64,000 bases of DNA from Prunella strophiata. Its lineage: Eukaryota > Chordata > Aves > Passeriformes > Prunellidae. The stretch lies in NCBI GenBank assembly GCA_036583965.1, contig JAZBQD010000027.1, positions 27,287,001 to 27,351,000 of the forward strand, given 5' to 3'. The position numbers and the translations under genes are program-made. Within the stretch, counting starts at the first letter, position 1. Every line of letters starts with the position of its first letter. Under the pieces are notes generated by a model. That model was not told the origin of the DNA, made no database searches, and saw only the letters and a list, made by a program, of their open reading frames with translations. Below are positions 60,701-64,000 of the stretch, piece by piece.

Positions 60701-62929
60701 AAAGTAAATTATTCTCCAGCTCCTTTGTGAGTGGGGAAAAGGGTAATGAGCTGGAGGAGATGTCTTCTAGTAGTAAGGATGGTGAGGCACTGTCATCAGT
60801 CATCTGTGGCAGCTGCTGAGGCTCCAAAGTCACAGCTTTTCTGTGCAGTTGCTTGTGGATGTAGTTGTAGGCAGATTTCTCATCAGCACATAAAAGTGCA
60901 GCTGCAGTCTCATCCCTTTCACCCTCTCAAAGGCAGAATGCCCTTTTTGCACTGATTTCACTCCTTCAGGAAGTTCTGAGCTGCTTGGTTTCTCTTGTGC
61001 CAGACTTTTCTCCTTTGTCACAAGCTCCCCTGGATTCCTCGTGTCCTGGTCTCCTGGTGCATGCTTGTGTGAACCTGTGCTGCTGCTCTTTTTGCTATTT
61101 CAACTTCTGTTGCTATTTCAGCACAGAAGAGAGGCACTGTGTCAACAGAACACTTCCCCTGCAGCTGCTGGCTAAGCCTGTGCAGGTGTGCACACATGCA
61201 CTCCCTGTGTTTGAGCTGGGAGATTTCCAAATAAACTGAGAAGTGACAGAGCAGCAAAAGATCCTGGCATGAGTGAGGGTGCCAGAACAGCTCCTGTGTC
61301 CTTTGCCAGCCTGTCCTGCTTTTCTGGTGCCCTTGGTGGTGTTATCAAGTATTTCATCATGTGGGAAATACAGGAGTGTGAAGGGAAAGAGATAATGAAA
61401 GTATCCCTGTGCACTGGAGTGAGCTGCCCCAGTGCAGTGACCTGGAAATGAGGTGTTCTGAGCCCCCAGGGACAGGGGCTCAGCCTCTTGGGAAAGAAGA
61501 GTTCTTTGCAATATGTGTGAGGCTGCTTTTATACACAGGCTGCAGGATGGAAGGAGCTGTGTCTGTGAGCTCAGAATTCCTTCAGGGCTTTGGCAGAGTG
61601 CTGAAAGAAAGGTCTGAAAAAAACCAGTGGGAAAGGGTCACTTCCACCTTTGTGCAATCATCCACTGGCTCCTGCAGCCACAACTGGCTGTGGCTGTGAA
61701 TCACCACAGCTCCTGAACAGGTTCCTTCTTCTCAGATTTGCTCTCCTTAACCCTTCTAGCACATCAGGAATTAACCCAGGCTTCCACTCATCAAATGCTT
61801 AACATTTCATTGTACCTCACAAGAGTCAGGTGATGCTCCAGTTGGTAAACATGGAATTGCTCTGGAGGCTTGCCCAGCCCTGATTATCTGATTGCAAGCT
61901 GAGCTTGATGGCTGATGGTCTTTGAACAGATTATCACACAGAGCCACAGTGCAGCCAGTGCATCTCAGCTCCAAGGGTAAAGCACCTGGGGATTGCCAGG
62001 ATTTCAACAGCATAGGTGAGACCACACAATAATGTGGTAATTTTTACTGTAATTTTGAAGGTGGATCCAGTTTTCCCAGGTGATCAGAGGTCAAATTCTG
62101 CCCTGACATTTCAAGCATTGTGTGATAATGTCTCCTGGATGAGATGTTCTGGAGGTCACAAACACAATGTGCTGACCTGGCCACTAACACAGCAAGTCCT
62201 GAGCTATTTGGGAATACCTCTGGGGAAGGCCTGTTCTACAGAGACATGGCCAAAGTGGTTCAGACATCAGAAGAGTTAGTGAAAACAAGCTTTGGGTGTG
62301 CTCAGCTAAAATAACTAAGAGTGTGTGTTATTTTTCCTGGTTTTATTTACAGGAGATTTTTTATTGGCTAGATAATGTACTAGTCTCGAGTGTCCTCTGA
62401 CATCTGTGGAAAAAAAGAAATGTTTTTCATTTTCAGAGTTGTGATTTGGCAATGAAATGAGTGGGAGAGGGTTCCTGTGTTCTGCTGGTTTTGTTGACTG
62501 TGATGCTTTGCAGACAAGAGCTGAGCAGTGCTTGGGGGTGGGTATTCAGGCTGTAAGCTTCTCCTATTAATTCCTTGTTTTGGTTGCCTTTTTTGATTTC
62601 TGTCTATTTTAATAAGTGTCCTGCTGCTGTCTATGCCTGTATTCTTGACCTTTATAATAATGTAATCACTTTCTAGTGTATAACATCCAATTCATCATGA
62701 ATCCTTTTCCTTTCTGACATTTTGGGAAGGCTTGGGGATGGTCTCATAGTAAGAGCACTCAGGCAGGCAGAACCTCTGCCACAGGGAAGGACCCAGGGGA
62801 CTTGAGCCAAAGCAGGAGGCTCCCCAAGTACAGCACTGAACGAAGTAAAGGCAGAGTTGTACAAGTCACCCTGCAGGGAACCCTCTCCCAAGCTAGGCAG
62901 AAATGGGAGCAGTGACATTCTGCAGTATT
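57758..62929. other. unique non-coding DNA
   Basis: No gene recognised. TTTGCTTACAG at about 60141-60151 precedes an ATG-started 37-codon frame ending at an AATAAA-containing segment near 60260, without recognised similarity. Confidence 0.45.
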
Positions 62930-63660
62930 TGATGTGGCTTTCTATTTCTTTAACAACCTCCTAAATCGTTTTACCCTGCCCTCACTTCAACATTAATGAT
63001 TTTATCTCTGCAAATTATCTTGAGGATTGTAAAGTCAAGTGTTACTGTGTGAGGATGGGCTGCAGACCAAAAATCTGATTTCCAGCATTGCCCGAAACGA
63101 ATTCATTTGCCTTGGTATAATTGTTTTTATTTCAGAATAGATTGTAACATGTTCTTGTTAAAATTTGGCATTCTGTTTCAAGTCCTGCTGAATTGTCCTT
63201 TCTGCTGAGTGCTACACCAGCTGCTTATTTTATCCTGCTAATATTTCCTTACCATGTTTGAAGGTGCACTCTGTCTGCAGCGTGTCCTCTTTGGCACTGA
63301 CAGAAAGAATAACATTTCTCTTTTTCCATGCCAGTAACAATAATTACATAATAGGTCCTCTTTGGCTTTCCGCATGCTCGGTGTTTCAGTTTCTTTTTTA
63401 TTCCATTTCTGGATTGGATGCATCTCAGAACTTTTTGCAACGGCTGCAGAAAGGGATAGCTGCAAATATGACGTGTCCATGCTGAAATTCACCCATGAGT
63501 CATAGCAAATCTCTGGTTTGGTTGTTTGCGGTCAATGTTGGCACAAACGTACCTTGGTCTTTGGCGTTCAGAATTCTTTGGATCTAAAAGAAAAGGATCT
63601 GAATGAATCTCGGGATTTTTAGGATATTTAGCTGTTTACTCTGCAACAGTTTGAGTGGGG
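62930..63660. other. possible conserved non-coding block
   Basis: A repeat-free, AT-rich stretch with scattered transcription-factor-like words, for example ATTAATGATT at 62991 and a palindromic AP-1-type ATGAGTCAT at 63495. Its texture is like that of vertebrate conserved non-coding elements. This is an impression only, since no alignment was possible. Confidence 0.25.
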
Positions 63661-64000
63661 ATTTTAAATGCCCTGCATGACAAAATGTTGCCCAGATGGA
63701 GAGGAGGCCAATGATGAAAACCAGAGTATTTTGGTATTAAATGGGATTGTTGGAAACACACGGCTTATGCTTTTATAAATCAAGTATTTGCTGGGTACAC
63801 CAGTCTTGAATGAAAAAAGCACCAAGTGGACTATTCATCACCTTCCCCAGTAAACTGTTCCAGGAGTTTAAAATTTTCTCCAAAACACATCAAGGTTGTG
63901 ATCACCACCAAAGGACCCAGTAACTGGTAAGAAATGGATTGAAAATCTTCCCAGTTCTGTGCAGTGACCCCTTGACCAGGCTGGTGGTTTCCAGCATTTT
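63661..64000. other. unique non-coding DNA at the window edge
   Basis: A CCTTCCCCAG acceptor-like site at 63841-63850 and CTGGTAAGAAATG at 63924 bracket a short frame, but its coding content is unconvincing. Confidence 0.4.

Noticed and set aside
63851..63925. Exon between CCTTCCCCAG and GTAAGA near the window end
   Set aside because: Two of three frames hit stops within 24 codons and the third resembles no known protein.

Overview
The window looks like bird nuclear DNA, most likely from a songbird. The main evidence is a CR1 LINE 3' end (9576-9938), many short solo LTRs of the kind common in passerines, and long GC-rich minisatellites. I found no protein-coding gene I can defend. There is no bacterial-style gene order and no rRNA, tRNA or CRISPR array. 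Nearly all long open frames are either by-products of tandem repeats or short chance frames. Species and chromosome cannot be told from the sequence alone. || Layout. 1-1537 is a 23-bp minisatellite cut by the window edge. 1538-7000 is a patchwork of LTR sequence, a 189-bp tandem duplication, a 42-bp minisatellite and an inverted pair of dispersed repeats. 6930-7975 is a CpG-rich block with a 622-bp solo LTR (TSD TATGA) inserted in it. 9576-9938 is a minus-strand CR1 fragment. 10290-10620 is GC-rich DNA with a consensus CTCF-like site, directly followed by a 4.1-kb array of a 28-bp minisatellite (10647-14738). 14739-38107 is mostly unique DNA with solo LTRs of at least three families, mainly on the minus strand. 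38108-38600 is a compound TTA/TTC microsatellite. 38601-64000 is mostly unique DNA with a second copy of the 621-bp solo LTR (TSD GTATG), a 291-297-bp duplicated block, another CTCF-like site, an LTR of a further family, a 245-bp pure TTCTC tract and one more LTR. The right end (about 62930-63660) has the look of conserved non-coding DNA. || The parts do not work together as a pathway; this is a non-coding stretch shaped by retrotransposons and tandem repeats. Two observations stand out. First, the LTR copy at 20818-21190 differs from its relatives by about 40 C-to-T changes on the + strand but only about 6 G-to-A, so its sense strand carries one-sided G-to-A change, as expected from cytidine deaminase editing of reverse-transcribed DNA. 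Second, the 28-bp array is stop-free over more than 1,400 codons in all three + frames, a consequence of a unit length that is not a multiple of three, and it sits about 200 bp from a consensus CTCF-like motif that recurs, identical and in the same orientation, at 49539. All counts are by eye.
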